Assembly (NCBI GenBank): GCA_043745195.1
Contig: JAYTTF010000077.1
Coordinates: 1 to 64,000 of the forward strand
DNA from: JANXSF01 sp043745195
GTDB lineage: Bacteria; Acidobacteriota; Terriglobia; Bryobacterales; Bryobacteraceae
Direction of reading: 5' to 3'
Length of the DNA stretch: 64,000 nucleotides
Position numbers and translations under genes: made by a program. The notes below the pieces were generated by a model. The model worked only from the letters and a program-made list of their open reading frames with translations. It did no database searches and had not been told where the DNA came from. Below, piece after piece: positions 26,522 through 35,800 of the stretch (positions are counted from its first letter, which is position 1; each line of letters begins with the position of its first letter).

Positions 26522-27727
26522 TTATTTAAGACGCTGGAGCGCCTCACCCCATTGATTTAGTCCATATTCTCGTGAGAAATTCCGGTTATATGTCACGCTG
26601 CAATGCCGGAAGAGATTCGCCTTGGCTTCCTCGTTTTGTGAGAAGGCAAGTAACTGGGTTTTCACCCAATCCACGTTGTGCTCATCAAGAATCCAACCAA
26701 CTTCCAGTTCTTCAATCCAACGAGCTACCGCCGACTCACGGCTTCCAACAAATAGAACAGGCCGTCCGATCGCTAGAGCGCCGAAGAACTTTGACGGGAC
26801 CACCGTGCCGGTCCACTCGGCTCGCAGGCTTACAATATGAACGTCGGCTGCGCTTAGGCGTTTTTCTAAAAGTTGAATTGGAGCCAATGGCGCGAATTCG
26901 ATGGGCGCCCCAGAATCACGGATGGCGTTTCGCAGTTCACCCAGCGAATTTCCGTGCGCGCTGAAAACAACTTTGCCCCCCGGAGCCAATGCTTTGGCAA
27001 GTTCCAAAATGCCGCTGAAAGAGTGTGCGCGGCCGAAGCTACCCGAATACAAAAGCGCCAATGTTGCATTTCCAAACAGTGCCTTCCTTTCGCCTGAATC
27101 TATCGGCGTGGGCTCCAAAGGTTCGACCAGTGCCCACGGGGTGATGGTTTGCCTTCCAGCGCTTAAACCATACGCGGACAAACGTTTCCGCATGCACTCG
27201 CCGATGTCAATGATCAAATCGCAGTTTCCGTAGGACTTGGCAAGGATCTTTTTGAGTACTGCTACCAACGGCGACGTTTCGTCCAAGAGCCCGGCGGCAA
27301 TCGCCGCTTCCGGATAAAGGTCAAAACACCAATGAACGATATGGACTTTGGGCCTTAGTCTGCGCCATACGAGTGCCACCATCACGCTGAGAATAGGGTC
27401 TGTGCCGACGATAAGGACATCTGGCCGTATCGTCGGATTCAACGCCATCCCACTCCAAGCCAGGACCATCCAAACCGCGTTGGCGATGCGTCCTAATCCG
27501 GAGGATTGTCGAAAGGCTGGGCGCCAAGTACGCCGAAAATCCACACCGAGCGAGCAAGAGCGCAAGGGATATGAGCCGCCCTCATCCTTTGAACCCCGAT
27601 TACCCGAGTTGCCGACAACCTTCCAGCCGCGCTCGGTCAAACCTGTACACAACTGTGTGAAGATTACCGAACTGACCACTTCATCAGGGTAAAGGTAATG
27701 ATAAAGGACGAGAGCAGTCTTAGCCAT
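26522..27727 (-). CDS. Glycosyltransferase (GT4/WbuB-like), first gene of the polysaccharide locus
   Basis: 401 residues from ATG 27727, preceded at six bases by AGGA. The frame extends to 27781 without conserved sequence. It begins KTALVLYHYLYPDEVVSSVI, like WcaI/WbuB glycosyltransferases whose first loop reads 'Y-x-P-x-E'. The donor-domain motifs are ALLYSGSFGRAHSFSGILEL and VHIVSLRAEWTGTVVPSKFF followed by GALAIGRPVLFVG. The V-V-P-S-K variant replaces the classic E-x7-E. It is separated from the rest of the locus by a 298-base leader that may carry its own promoter. Confidence 0.82.
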   Translation of the reverse strand: MAKTALVLYHYLYPDEVVSSVIFTQLCTGLTERGWKVVGNSGNRGSKDEGGSYPLRSCSLGVDFRRTWRPAFRQSSGLGRIANAVWMVLAWSGMALNPTIRPDVLIVGTDPILSVMVALVWRRLRPKVHIVHWCFDLYPEAAIAAGLLDETSPLVAVLKKILAKSYGNCDLIIDIGECMRKRLSAYGLSAGRQTITPWALVEPLEPTPIDSGERKALFGNATLALLYSGSFGRAHSFSGILELAKALAPGGKVVFSAHGNSLGELRNAIRDSGAPIEFAPLAPIQLLEKRLSAADVHIVSLRAEWTGTVVPSKFFGALAIGRPVLFVGSRESAVARWIEELEVGWILDEHNVDWVKTQLLAFSQNEEAKANLFRHCSVTYNRNFSREYGLNQWGEALQRLK

Positions 27728-27913
27728 TCGGATTCCTGATTCTAAAGTAGCAGAGTGGCAACAAACAGCCCCTGACCCCAATATTTTGGGCTCGACTAAC
27801 CCGACGTAATCAATCGCTTGTTCCTATCTTAACCCGTATCTTTCTGTAAAAAAGAATCTTACAGGTTGCTATCAATCAGGCTAACCCATTTGGAGTAACC
27901 CATTTGCATAGTA

Positions 27914-27943
27914 GTAATACGGCTAGACGTAGCGTATCGTCAA
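27914..27943 (-). promoter_or_regulatory. Putative promoter of the polysaccharide locus
   Basis: On the minus strand TTGACG (five of six) is followed after 18 bases by TATTAC (four of six). It would start a transcript with a leader of about 180 bases before the first glycosyltransferase. The same 271-base region must also hold the promoter of the divergent secreted-protein gene. A short direct repeat, AACCCATTTG, occurs twice in it at about 27883-27907. Confidence 0.35.
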
Positions 27944-27998
27944 CAATAACCCTATTCCAATCACTCCAATGGACTAGTGGTAATGGGAAGAGGCCGCT

Positions 27999-29942
27999 AT
28001 GAAACATAACTCAATCTCAAATTTTCGTCATTCAATGCCGGTGGCGATTGCAGCGCTCAGTTTGCACCTAATCTTGGCTCCGGCGGCGAAAGCAGATGTT
28101 ACTATCTCGACCCTCGGCTCCATATCCAGTGTTATTCAACCGTGGGGAACCCCATCATCGGGTTCAACTCCAACTTATGGACAAGTTGTTGTGGTCCCGG
28201 CAGGAAACCCTGTCTTGAAGGATTTGACTTTCAAGATAAGCAACGGCAATGCGGTGGCCATTCCCTATACCGCCTATGTTTATGCCTGGACAGGAAGCGC
28301 CATTATTGGCCCGGCATTGTACACATCGGCCCCATTGAGTGTTCCGCCGACGGGTTCAATTGCTACTTTCAATCCAATAACCATCAGCGGAATAAATACC
28401 GCATTAATACCTGGGAATACTTATGCAGTCTTTTTCACCACCATCGGGCAAGCCGCCAATGTGGGCTCAAGCCGTTGGCAAACTTCAACAGCGGCGTCTT
28501 ACACTAGCGGCAAATTCATTTACAACAACGCATTAACTTTCACCGGACTGTTTGCACCGCCCAATCCGGTTTGGAATAATAATGGGGATTTTAACAACTC
28601 GGCTTTCAGCATGACATTTGGCGCACTCGTTCCGCTGGTGATTACAAAGGCGTTTGGGGCCGCCGCGTTCCCAGTTAACGGAACGACAACCCTGACGTTT
28701 ACGCTCACCAATCCCAATGCCACCCCGCTTACAGGCGCCGCATTCTCCGACATGCTTCCAGTTGGCCTGTCTTTTGTTAGCGTTCTCAGCAACCCCTGTG
28801 GTCTTACAGGGAATTTTACGCCGGGTTTGTTGACGATCACCTCGGGAACCATTCCGGCGAATGCAAGCTGTTTGTACACGATTAGTGTGATGGGCACAAG
28901 CCCTGGAATTAAAGTAAATACCAGTTCAACGCTCACAACAAACGAAGCGCCGACTAGTGTCAATCCGGCCACTGCTACCGTGGTGGTTGCCCTTCCACCC
29001 ACCATCAGCAAAACGTTCGGGGTTAGCGTGATTCCCCTGAACGGTGTCACGACGCTGGCGATTACAATCAACAATCCTAACGCGACCACCGCACTGTCCG
29101 GCGTAGCCGTCACTGATAATTTACCTTCCGGCTTGAAAGTTGCGAACCCCAACGGATTGGTCAGCTCTTGTGGAGGAATAGCAACAGCCATCGCCGGGAC
29201 GGGCGTCGTTTCACTGACGAATGGCCTGATTCCCATCAACGGAAGCTGCACTATAGCCATTAACGTCACCGGCGTGGAAACGGGACTGCAAACCAACACA
29301 ACGAATCCGGTAACATCCATTGAGGGCGGAACAGGAGGAACGGCAACCGCATCCATCACCGTAGGCGGTAACTTCCTGATCACTTACGCAGCAAACCTCA
29401 CGGCGGGCGATTCGGTGATCAACCTGAATAACACCGGCGCCAACGGAGCAGCGCTCAACGGACCTGGCTTTGGTTCGCCGGCGGGCAATCTTTGCATGAA
29501 TGTCTATGCTTTTTCACCGGATGAACAACTGATCTCCTGTTGTTCGTGCCTGGTGACGCCAAACGGCTTGGTTTCTCTATCCGTAAACGCAGATCTGATT
29601 TCTAACACACTGACAGGAGTCAGACCGAACTCCGTGATTGTGAAAGTGGTGCCCACCGGCGCGGGCGCAGGTTTTGTCGGATCCACTTGTACGAATAGCG
29701 CTGCGGTTGCCGGACAAAATGCCGCGAATCCATTAATAGCTAGCGGCTCGTTGGGTTTTGGAACCACAATTCACCCGTTAGGCGCCGCTTTCAGTACAAC
29801 AGAGAACGCTATGCGCCAGTCAACACTTAGCGCACAGGAATTGGCAAGTATCACCAACCGCTGTACCAACATAATAGGGAACGGCAGCACTTTCGGAGTT
29901 TGCCGCTCCTGCAGGGCGGGTGGTTTAATGGCCAGTAATTAA
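27999..29942 (+). CDS. Secreted protein with DUF11-type repeats and C-terminal cysteine-rich module
   Basis: 647 residues. The ribosome binding site GGAAGAGG lies six bases before the ATG. A signal peptide covers about residues 1-32 (AIAALSLHLILAPAAKAD). A beta-rich domain of about 180 residues follows. Then come two tandem repeats of the DUF11/DUF7933 kind, starting near 215 and 338 (ITKAFGAAAFPVNGTTTLTF and ISKTFGVSVIPLNGVTTLAI), each with 'L.NPNAT.LSG.A.TD.LP.GL'. The end has a cysteine cluster (LISCCSCLVTPNGL, about 508-521) and a second pair near the C-terminus (GVCRSCRAGG). No anchor helix or LPxTG is seen. It is a probable surface or matrix protein; any link to the adjacent polysaccharide locus is by position only. 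Confidence 0.72.
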   Translation: MKHNSISNFRHSMPVAIAALSLHLILAPAAKADVTISTLGSISSVIQPWGTPSSGSTPTYGQVVVVPAGNPVLKDLTFKISNGNAVAIPYTAYVYAWTGSAIIGPALYTSAPLSVPPTGSIATFNPITISGINTALIPGNTYAVFFTTIGQAANVGSSRWQTSTAASYTSGKFIYNNALTFTGLFAPPNPVWNNNGDFNNSAFSMTFGALVPLVITKAFGAAAFPVNGTTTLTFTLTNPNATPLTGAAFSDMLPVGLSFVSVLSNPCGLTGNFTPGLLTITSGTIPANASCLYTISVMGTSPGIKVNTSSTLTTNEAPTSVNPATATVVVALPPTISKTFGVSVIPLNGVTTLAITINNPNATTALSGVAVTDNLPSGLKVANPNGLVSSCGGIATAIAGTGVVSLTNGLIPINGSCTIAINVTGVETGLQTNTTNPVTSIEGGTGGTATASITVGGNFLITYAANLTAGDSVINLNNTGANGAALNGPGFGSPAGNLCMNVYAFSPDEQLISCCSCLVTPNGLVSLSVNADLISNTLTGVRPNSVIVKVVPTGAGAGFVGSTCTNSAAVAGQNAANPLIASGSLGFGTTIHPLGAAFSTTENAMRQSTLSAQELASITNRCTNIIGNGSTFGVCRSCRAGGLMASN

Positions 29943-30187
29943 GCAGATAAACCAAAGTTCTGTTGGGCGTCGGCCACTTTGCCAAACGTTGCCTATTTTT
30001 TTTGACCCTTTATATATTGGATTTACGCATTATCTAGTGGCGGCGAACATTCGGCTTTTCTTCCAAGGATTGACCGATACGCCTGCTTTCTAGTTGGCTG
30101 GCTCTGGCAGGTAAACACCGCAGGAAGGGATACGATTGGCCTTAGATGTTCGCCTACTTTTCAATACTTACATGACTATGGTAATGA

Positions 30188-30217
30188 TTGACAAGATAAC
30201 GCAAATTGCCGTATTCT
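30188..30217 (+). promoter_or_regulatory. Putative promoter of the NusG-like gene
   Basis: TTGACA, a perfect -35 box, is followed after 18 bases by TATTCT (four of six). It lies about 85 bases before the start of the NusG-like gene, in the 359-base gap after the secreted-protein gene. A second TATAAT at 30263-30268 has no well-spaced -35 box. A run of eight T at about 29996-30003 may belong to the end of the upstream transcript, though I see no clean stem before it. Confidence 0.45.
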
Positions 30218-30301
30218 CATCGCAACGACAGGGTTTGCTGCAACCGAATTGCGTCGAGACGATATAATGAGCTTTGGGTTTCCACTCATCAACAAAATAT
30301 T

Positions 30302-30886
30302 ATGAACACTCCCCCTATCATGATAAACACCTCCAAGAAGCACGCTTGGTATGCAATTAAGGTCCGAACAGGAAGCGAGTTGCGGACTGCTATTTGCTTG
30401 AATGACAGAGAAATCCATACTTACGTCCCAACCTGGATTGAACCTAGGCGGTATTCCGACCGAATCAAGAAAGTGCAAGTAGCGTCGTTTCCCGGTTACT
30501 TATTTTCGCGATTAAATCTCGAGAATACTCTCCCCTTACTTACGGCACCTGGGGTGGACCATATCGTTTCAACGGGTAGTGTTCCGACTCCAATCGAAGA
30601 AGCCGAAATCGATTCCATTCGCAAGGTAGTCGATTCCGGTTCCGGAGAACCCTGGCCTTATCTCCAAATAGGGGATAAGGTGGAGATGATCTATGGATCT
30701 TTTACTGGTATCAAAGGCATTCTGGTTAACGCCAAAGGAAAGGATAGGTTGATTCTCTCGGTGCACTCACTGCAACGGTCAATCAGCATGGAAATTTCCC
30801 GTAACTGGGTGCGGCCCATCGCAAGATATCCGCATTCAAGCCAGAAATTGCCGGCTGCGCAAGTGCGGCGCGCAATGATCGCGTAA
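30302..30886 (+). CDS. NusG/RfaH-family specialised transcription elongation factor (UpxY-like)
   Basis: 194 residues from ATG 30302; a frame back to 30206 has no conserved content. The NGN domain covers about residues 12-110 and starts HAWYAIKVRTGSELRTAICL, with YVPTWIEPRR and VQVASFPGYLFSRL, the classic NusG core. A KOW domain follows at about 125-180 (IGDKVEMIYGSFTGIKGILV). Housekeeping NusG usually sits beside secE and ribosomal protein genes; this copy does not. UpxY, LoaP and RfaH-type paralogs beside polysaccharide loci prevent early termination of the long operon. It is encoded about 2.6 kb upstream of the locus on the other strand, so that role is likely but inferred. Confidence 0.85.
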   Translation: MNTPPIMINTSKKHAWYAIKVRTGSELRTAICLNDREIHTYVPTWIEPRRYSDRIKKVQVASFPGYLFSRLNLENTLPLLTAPGVDHIVSTGSVPTPIEEAEIDSIRKVVDSGSGEPWPYLQIGDKVEMIYGSFTGIKGILVNAKGKDRLILSVHSLQRSISMEISRNWVRPIARYPHSSQKLPAAQVRRAMIA

Positions 30887-31063
30887 CGTTTCTGGCGTTT
30901 AGAGAATCAGTTCTTGCTTAATCTCTCCTATAGGCCGCCGCCACGAGTAACGCAAGTACGTTTAAGAGTGACTACCACCTAACGAAGCCGCTTATTGTAT
31001 GTTTCATGCGCGCTGGAAGTGTTTTTTCACCCTGCGTCTTTAATTAATGAAACGGCAGTTGAC

Positions 31064-31230
31064 TTCTCGAAGATCAGGGTATCGCGAGCCAAACGGGGAC
31101 ATGGTTCCCTGGCCTGAAGCGACAGAACTCCGAATGAAATCCTATAGAGACTCTAAGCGTAGCGGCCTGGGTACCGTGTCCCCTTTGGCAACCTTTTTTA
31201 CGCACTTCAGGCTCACCCTTTGGTGATGCT
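31064..31230. repeat. Palindromic dispersed repeat, copy A
   Basis: About 165 bases that recur at 63462-63610 and 63616-63781. The core is bounded by imperfect inverted arms, AAACGGGGACATGGTTCCC at 31091-31109 and GGGTACCGTGTCCCCTTT at 31169-31186, some 59 bases apart. The transcript could form a long hairpin. No coding capacity. The layout suggests a small non-autonomous element or a REP/BIME-like unit mobilised in trans. The 40 bases after it (31245-31285) also resemble sequence between the two right-hand copies. Confidence 0.75.
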
Positions 31231-31307
31231 ATTGCGCTGATCCTGTGACGGCAAGTCCAATTGTTTTAAGCCATTTCGTTGCACCGTTACCAACTCAACT
31301 GCCGTTT

Positions 31308-31600
31308 TTAATACTCAGAAACGTTGGAAATTGTGTATATTTGGTGGCCCGTGTTGACCCTCCCTGTCAACAAACGCGGGCTGTCAACAGGAGAAACTAG
31401 TGAATTGGCAGGAATTAGCTAAGGGGTTCGGGTTGAACACCGGGGGGGCATCTCGCTCTCCCCAATACTTAACTTTCCAACCGGAGAGGTTATAGAAGCC
31501 CGCAAACTGCGCGGAATGTTTCGGTTATGAGGAAGGACGAAAACTACCATGCTGTTAACGAACTGCAGCGTATGAAATTACTAGGAAAAGATGATGGCTC
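31308..31600. repeat. Dispersed repeat of about 280 bases, copy 1
   Basis: This block is colinear with 40626-40904 at roughly 75-80 percent identity by eye, starting TTAATACTCAG and ending GGCTC. Shared landmarks are GTGTATATTTGGTGGCCCGT, AAACGCGGGCTGTCAACAGG and GCTCTCCC. TGTTGAC and GTCAACA form a 7-base stem near its left end. Differences are scattered point changes and small indels, so neither copy is recent. No open frame is conserved between copies. Confidence 0.75.
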
Positions 31601-31930
31601 TGCTCCCAAAAAACCATGATTTCCAACAACCTCTCCGACCCTGACGATGACGCAGGTCGTTGATTCTTAATGCTGGGACTTACGCCCTCATGACGATGTA
31701 CGCCAGCCTACCGTCCGTTCGGCTCGGGCAACACTGCATCAAGGCCGGTGATAGTCGTCTATTCAGTTGGTACTTGCACGGACACCGTGCAGTTAGCTAC
31801 TGTTTGTGGCTGTATGAAAACAAGAAAAACCCAGTTCTTCACTCGCCTATTCTATGCGGTAATGGGCCGCAGTTCCTGATCGCGCACGCAGGCGATCCCT
31901 AAAATGCATAATTTGCAATTGTATCTTCAA

Positions 31931-32863
31931 TTATCGGAGCTTTGCAGGCACCTTCTGCCGTAACTCCTTAAAGCGCGCAAATTCCGTTGTGGACTCGGAC
32001 GATTTGCCTTGTGCGCGATAGATCTGTGCCAACAAATAATGCGGCTCCGGATACTCGGGTTCCAGTTGTATTGCACGGAGCAGCCAGCGTACACTGATCC
32101 CGGCCTGGTTGAGCTTCGAAAGCGCTTTGGCAGTTACATAACAATTCCGCCCGGAGCCAGGGTTGCGCTGCGCAGCCTCGACTCCAAGATCGAATGCTCG
32201 ACGGTAGTCACCTTTAGCAATCAGAAACTCGGCCAGATTCGCGTAGACCCAGTCGTACTCGGGATGATCTTTGTGAACCAGATCCAACGCTTTCTTGAAG
32301 TGACTTAGGGCAGCTTCGTCCTGATTCAGAGCCTGGAAACAAAGAGCCAGGTTGTCATGGGCGCGGTAGGATTTGGGGTTCAATGCGACTACGCGTTCAA
32401 ATTGTTCCCGAGCCTGCTCCGCTCGCGATTGCTGATAATACACGCGGCCAAGTGAGTAGATCGCTTCTTCGTTCGCCGGGTCGGCTCGAATCGCTTCCTG
32501 AAGAGCGGCAATCGCATCGGCGTCCCGCCCTAAAAGGTAGTAAACATCCCCCTTCAATTTCAGTCCAGCAGCCATGCGGGGATGAAAAGAAAGCAGTCCG
32601 TTTAATGTAGACTCGGCATCGCGAAGATTGCCTGACAGCAGGTAAGATCGAGCAAGGTCCAGGTGGATTTCGGGTTCTTCGGTGCAGCTTGCGGACGCGA
32701 CTTTCAGAAGATTGCTGGCGTTCTGGTACAGCCCCTTGTGCAGCAGTGCCCGCCCCTCGCGCCAGAGTTCGCGACAGTCGGATGCCAGCAGCGGCGAGGT
32801 ACTGCAAGCTGCTATGAAGAGCAACAATCCCATCAACGAGGCTGTTGCTCTTCCCCGCAGCAT
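31931..32863 (-). CDS. TPR-repeat lipoprotein
   Basis: 310 residues. The N-terminal signal ends in a lipobox-like LLFIAAC, so Cys20 is the probable lipidated residue. At least six tetratricopeptide repeats follow from about residue 55 to 305. Typical units are AAGLKLKGDVYYLLGRDADA, EEAIYSLGRVYYQQSRAEQA and YRAHDNLALCFQALNQDEAA, with A8-G/Y-P32-type spacing. TPR arrays hold protein partners together. It starts 15 bases after the TonB-dependent receptor stop, so it is probably co-transcribed and acts in the periplasm with the receptor or its cargo. A TPR protein next to CRTAC1 and Oar-like genes is a recurring acidobacterial arrangement. Confidence 0.85.
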   Translation of the reverse strand: MLRGRATASLMGLLLFIAACSTSPLLASDCRELWREGRALLHKGLYQNASNLLKVASASCTEEPEIHLDLARSYLLSGNLRDAESTLNGLLSFHPRMAAGLKLKGDVYYLLGRDADAIAALQEAIRADPANEEAIYSLGRVYYQQSRAEQAREQFERVVALNPKSYRAHDNLALCFQALNQDEAALSHFKKALDLVHKDHPEYDWVYANLAEFLIAKGDYRRAFDLGVEAAQRNPGSGRNCYVTAKALSKLNQAGISVRWLLRAIQLEPEYPEPHYLLAQIYRAQGKSSESTTEFARFKELRQKVPAKLR

Positions 32864-32878
32864 TGGTAATCGCGACCT

Positions 32879-35800
32879 TTAGAAGTTCACACGCAATGAC
32901 AACTGCAATGACCGGGGACCTTGCTGGGTGCCGGTAATACGGCCAAACAGCGGACTGGTTATGTCAGTGACCGGGTTTCCTCGCCCTGCCCTGTTGAGTG
33001 CGTTGAACGCATCCGCCTTGAACTCCACATATGCGGATTCAGTGAATGCAAAGCGTTTGCTTACGCCGAAATCTTCAGTGGCATAAGAGGGGCCGCGAAC
33101 ATTCGGCAGAATACGAGGCGCGGTTCCGAGGCGCAGCGGCACACCGTTGGGAGTGAGCGGGATCTGAGTAAAGGCCGCAGGATTTAGATATGGCGTACCA
33201 GTGCCGAATTGGACAGGACCACCCTTGTCGATAACGATAGGCACACCTGCAACTAAGTCCGGGCGAACCGCTCCGTTAAAGATAGCGTCACTTCGGTAAC
33301 CGGCCGTAGAAATGGCGAGAGGGTCACCAGACCGGTAATTATGAACACCGGTGGCAATCCAGCCCCCTATCAATTTTCCGGCGATGCCGCCGATGTTGAT
33401 AGCTTTACCGGGACCGATCGGCAATTCGTAGATCCACGTCGCCTTCAGAAAATGCGGAATATGAAAACTGGCGATGGATTTCTCCAGGCCGCGGTTGTAG
33501 ACATCCTGCGCGCTGACGCTATCCAGCGGGCTCTCCACATTGGTAAGCGTTTTGGAGAACGTGTATGCGATCAAAGCTGAGAAGCCGCCGGTGAAGTGTC
33601 GCGTGGCGGCCACCTGCAGGGAGTTGTATGACGAATAGCCGAAGTTAGGCCGATAGTATGATACTCCCTGATACTGCGGAAATCTCCTGAGAGCTTGGGC
33701 AAGGGTTCCATTGAAACCAGCAAATGGCAATGGTGCAAGGCCGGAATTTGTGGATAACGGTTGAATCAAAGCATCACCGAACTTCAGTGCGCTAACCGGA
33801 AGCTGATTTAGTGAATCCAGGCCTGTTGAAATCAGCCGCGTACCTTTGTTCCCGATATACGTTGTATCCAGCACGAATTTGGCTGGTAACTGAAACTGCA
33901 AGCCCAAGCTGTAGTTCTGAACGTAGCCCAAGCGGTTCGACTCGGGAGATATGTAAATAACTCCCTGATTATTCTGGAGTGTGGCGTCTTTGTTGGGTAA
34001 GACCCCTGTGAAGTTGGGATAAGGATTGTCCCACTGCAACACGGGATCCTGTGGGAACTGTAGAGGCGTATTCGATGAGTTCACCGTAATTGAACCGTTG
34101 TAGCCGTAAGTGGGCGGCAACGAAAATCCGGTAATAGGAGGCATATTATTGACACCATAGCCACCACGCAGCACTGCCCGGTTGTTGAGAATGTAAGCAA
34201 AGCCCAGCCGTGGACCCAACTGCAGCCAATTGCGATTCTGGAAGCCTTTGCGCTTTACATTCTCGGCGAATACTATCGCGCCTAACCGTCCGCCGGCTGC
34301 AGCGTTGGGAGCATCGGGGTCCAGGGTGGCCATGCGGCCGGCAACTTCATAAACGCCGCCGATAATCTCCCAACGGAGCCCGAGGTTGAGGGTGAGACGT
34401 TGGGTAGCTTTCCAGTCGTCTGCAAAATAGAGCGCTGTCTGCCGCACCCGGTGGCCTGGATTGGTAGTGATTAATCCTCGGCTGGTGCCCGCGACTGTAC
34501 CCAGGAGAAAACTGGCAAATGCATTTCCCGTGCTGCTATTAAAGCCGGGAGCTTCGGTTTGAATGGGGTTGAAGTTGAACGAGCCCGTGCCAGGCTTGTT
34601 GCGCGAATTGTAGTAGTAGTACCGCTGCTCGAAGCCAGTGCGGAAGCTGTGCTTCCCACGAATGATACTGACATCATCCTGCACTATTGTGCTTCCGTTA
34701 AAACTAAAGCCTGCGTTGCCTGAACCGAGGCGGTTGCTCGCGCCAAGGGTTCCACCGAGGATGGCTGGGCCCTGGAACTGCACAACAGGAAATGTGGTGG
34801 GCGCAGTATTCTTTAAGCCGATTTTGCCAGCCCAGTCCTGATCTACAAATACGCTCTCGTTATAGTTTCCGAAGCGGTTGTAACCGACGGCGAAGTGGTT
34901 CAGAACGGCGCTGGTCACGGTCCAGTCTTCAGATAAGCGCGCCAGCTTGCCGGGCGTGCTCTGCAACTGATAAACACCAGTCGGCAAGCCCGGAGGATTT
35001 CCATAACGGCCTCCTGGTGAGTTGTTTCGAACCCGGTCGTTGAAGCTGTAATAGGCAGACAAGCGATGACGCGAACCCATTACTTGGTCACCTTTGATAG
35101 CGAACATTTTTTCGTCAAATACCGGCTGTCCGCTCGCCAATACAGGAATATTGTTAAACAGGAATGAGTTTATTGGATCTGTGATCCCGACCTGTTGCAC
35201 GATGTTGCGGGAAACGGAACTCCACCGGCCAACAGGAATGATGTTTCCCGGGAAGACGTCGCGGACGACCTGACCGTTCACGGTACGAGTACTCGAAGGA
35301 TCGAAAATCTGTCCAAACCGGATGTCACGGCCAAGCGCATCCTGCCCCAGAGTAGTACCGGATCGCGAGTTACCTGTGTATGCGGGGTCGAGCAGGCGTG
35401 AGAAGTCACCACGCTTAAAGTCAATAGTGGGAAGTGTTCCCAAAGAAGTTGAGGTGAAGTTGCGTTGTCTTGTCACCTCATAATTTGCAAAAAAGAAGGT
35501 CTTGTTCTTTCCGTTGTAAACCTTAGGGATCATTACTGGACCGCCAATAGAGCCACCCCAATTATTCAGCTTAAATGGAGGACGCGGGCGCCTGATCGCA
35601 TTATTGGCGAAGCTATTGGCTCGCAGTGCATCGTTCTGCACATAATCGTAAGCGGATCCGTGAAAGCGGTTCGTCCCGGACTTGATAGCGAAGTTCGCTA
35701 CTGCGGTTTGCCCGCCGCCGTACTGAGCGCCGATGGTCCCCGTCTGTAACTTGAATTCACTAATGGCTTCGGCGCTGGGACTGAGTTCGTTGTTGCTGCC

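Larger units (their letters stand above)
30887..31930. other. Non-coding interval with two dispersed repeats
   Basis: About 1 kb without a recognisable gene. It contains one copy each of two repeat families listed separately (31064-31230 and 31308-31600). The rest, 31601-31930, has only short frames without codon character; an 80-codon plus-strand frame at 31660-31902 shows no known domain. It looks like an accumulation point for mobile-element debris between two operons. Confidence 0.6.

Noticed and set aside
28520..29383. A 287-codon minus-strand frame inside the secreted repeat protein
   Set aside because: Its low-complexity valine/proline/threonine content is the expected mirror of the repetitive Thr/Asn/Gly-rich gene on the other strand.
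31660..31902. An 80-codon plus-strand frame in the repeat-rich interval
   Set aside because: No recognisable domain, no ribosome binding site and no neighbours; probably chance.
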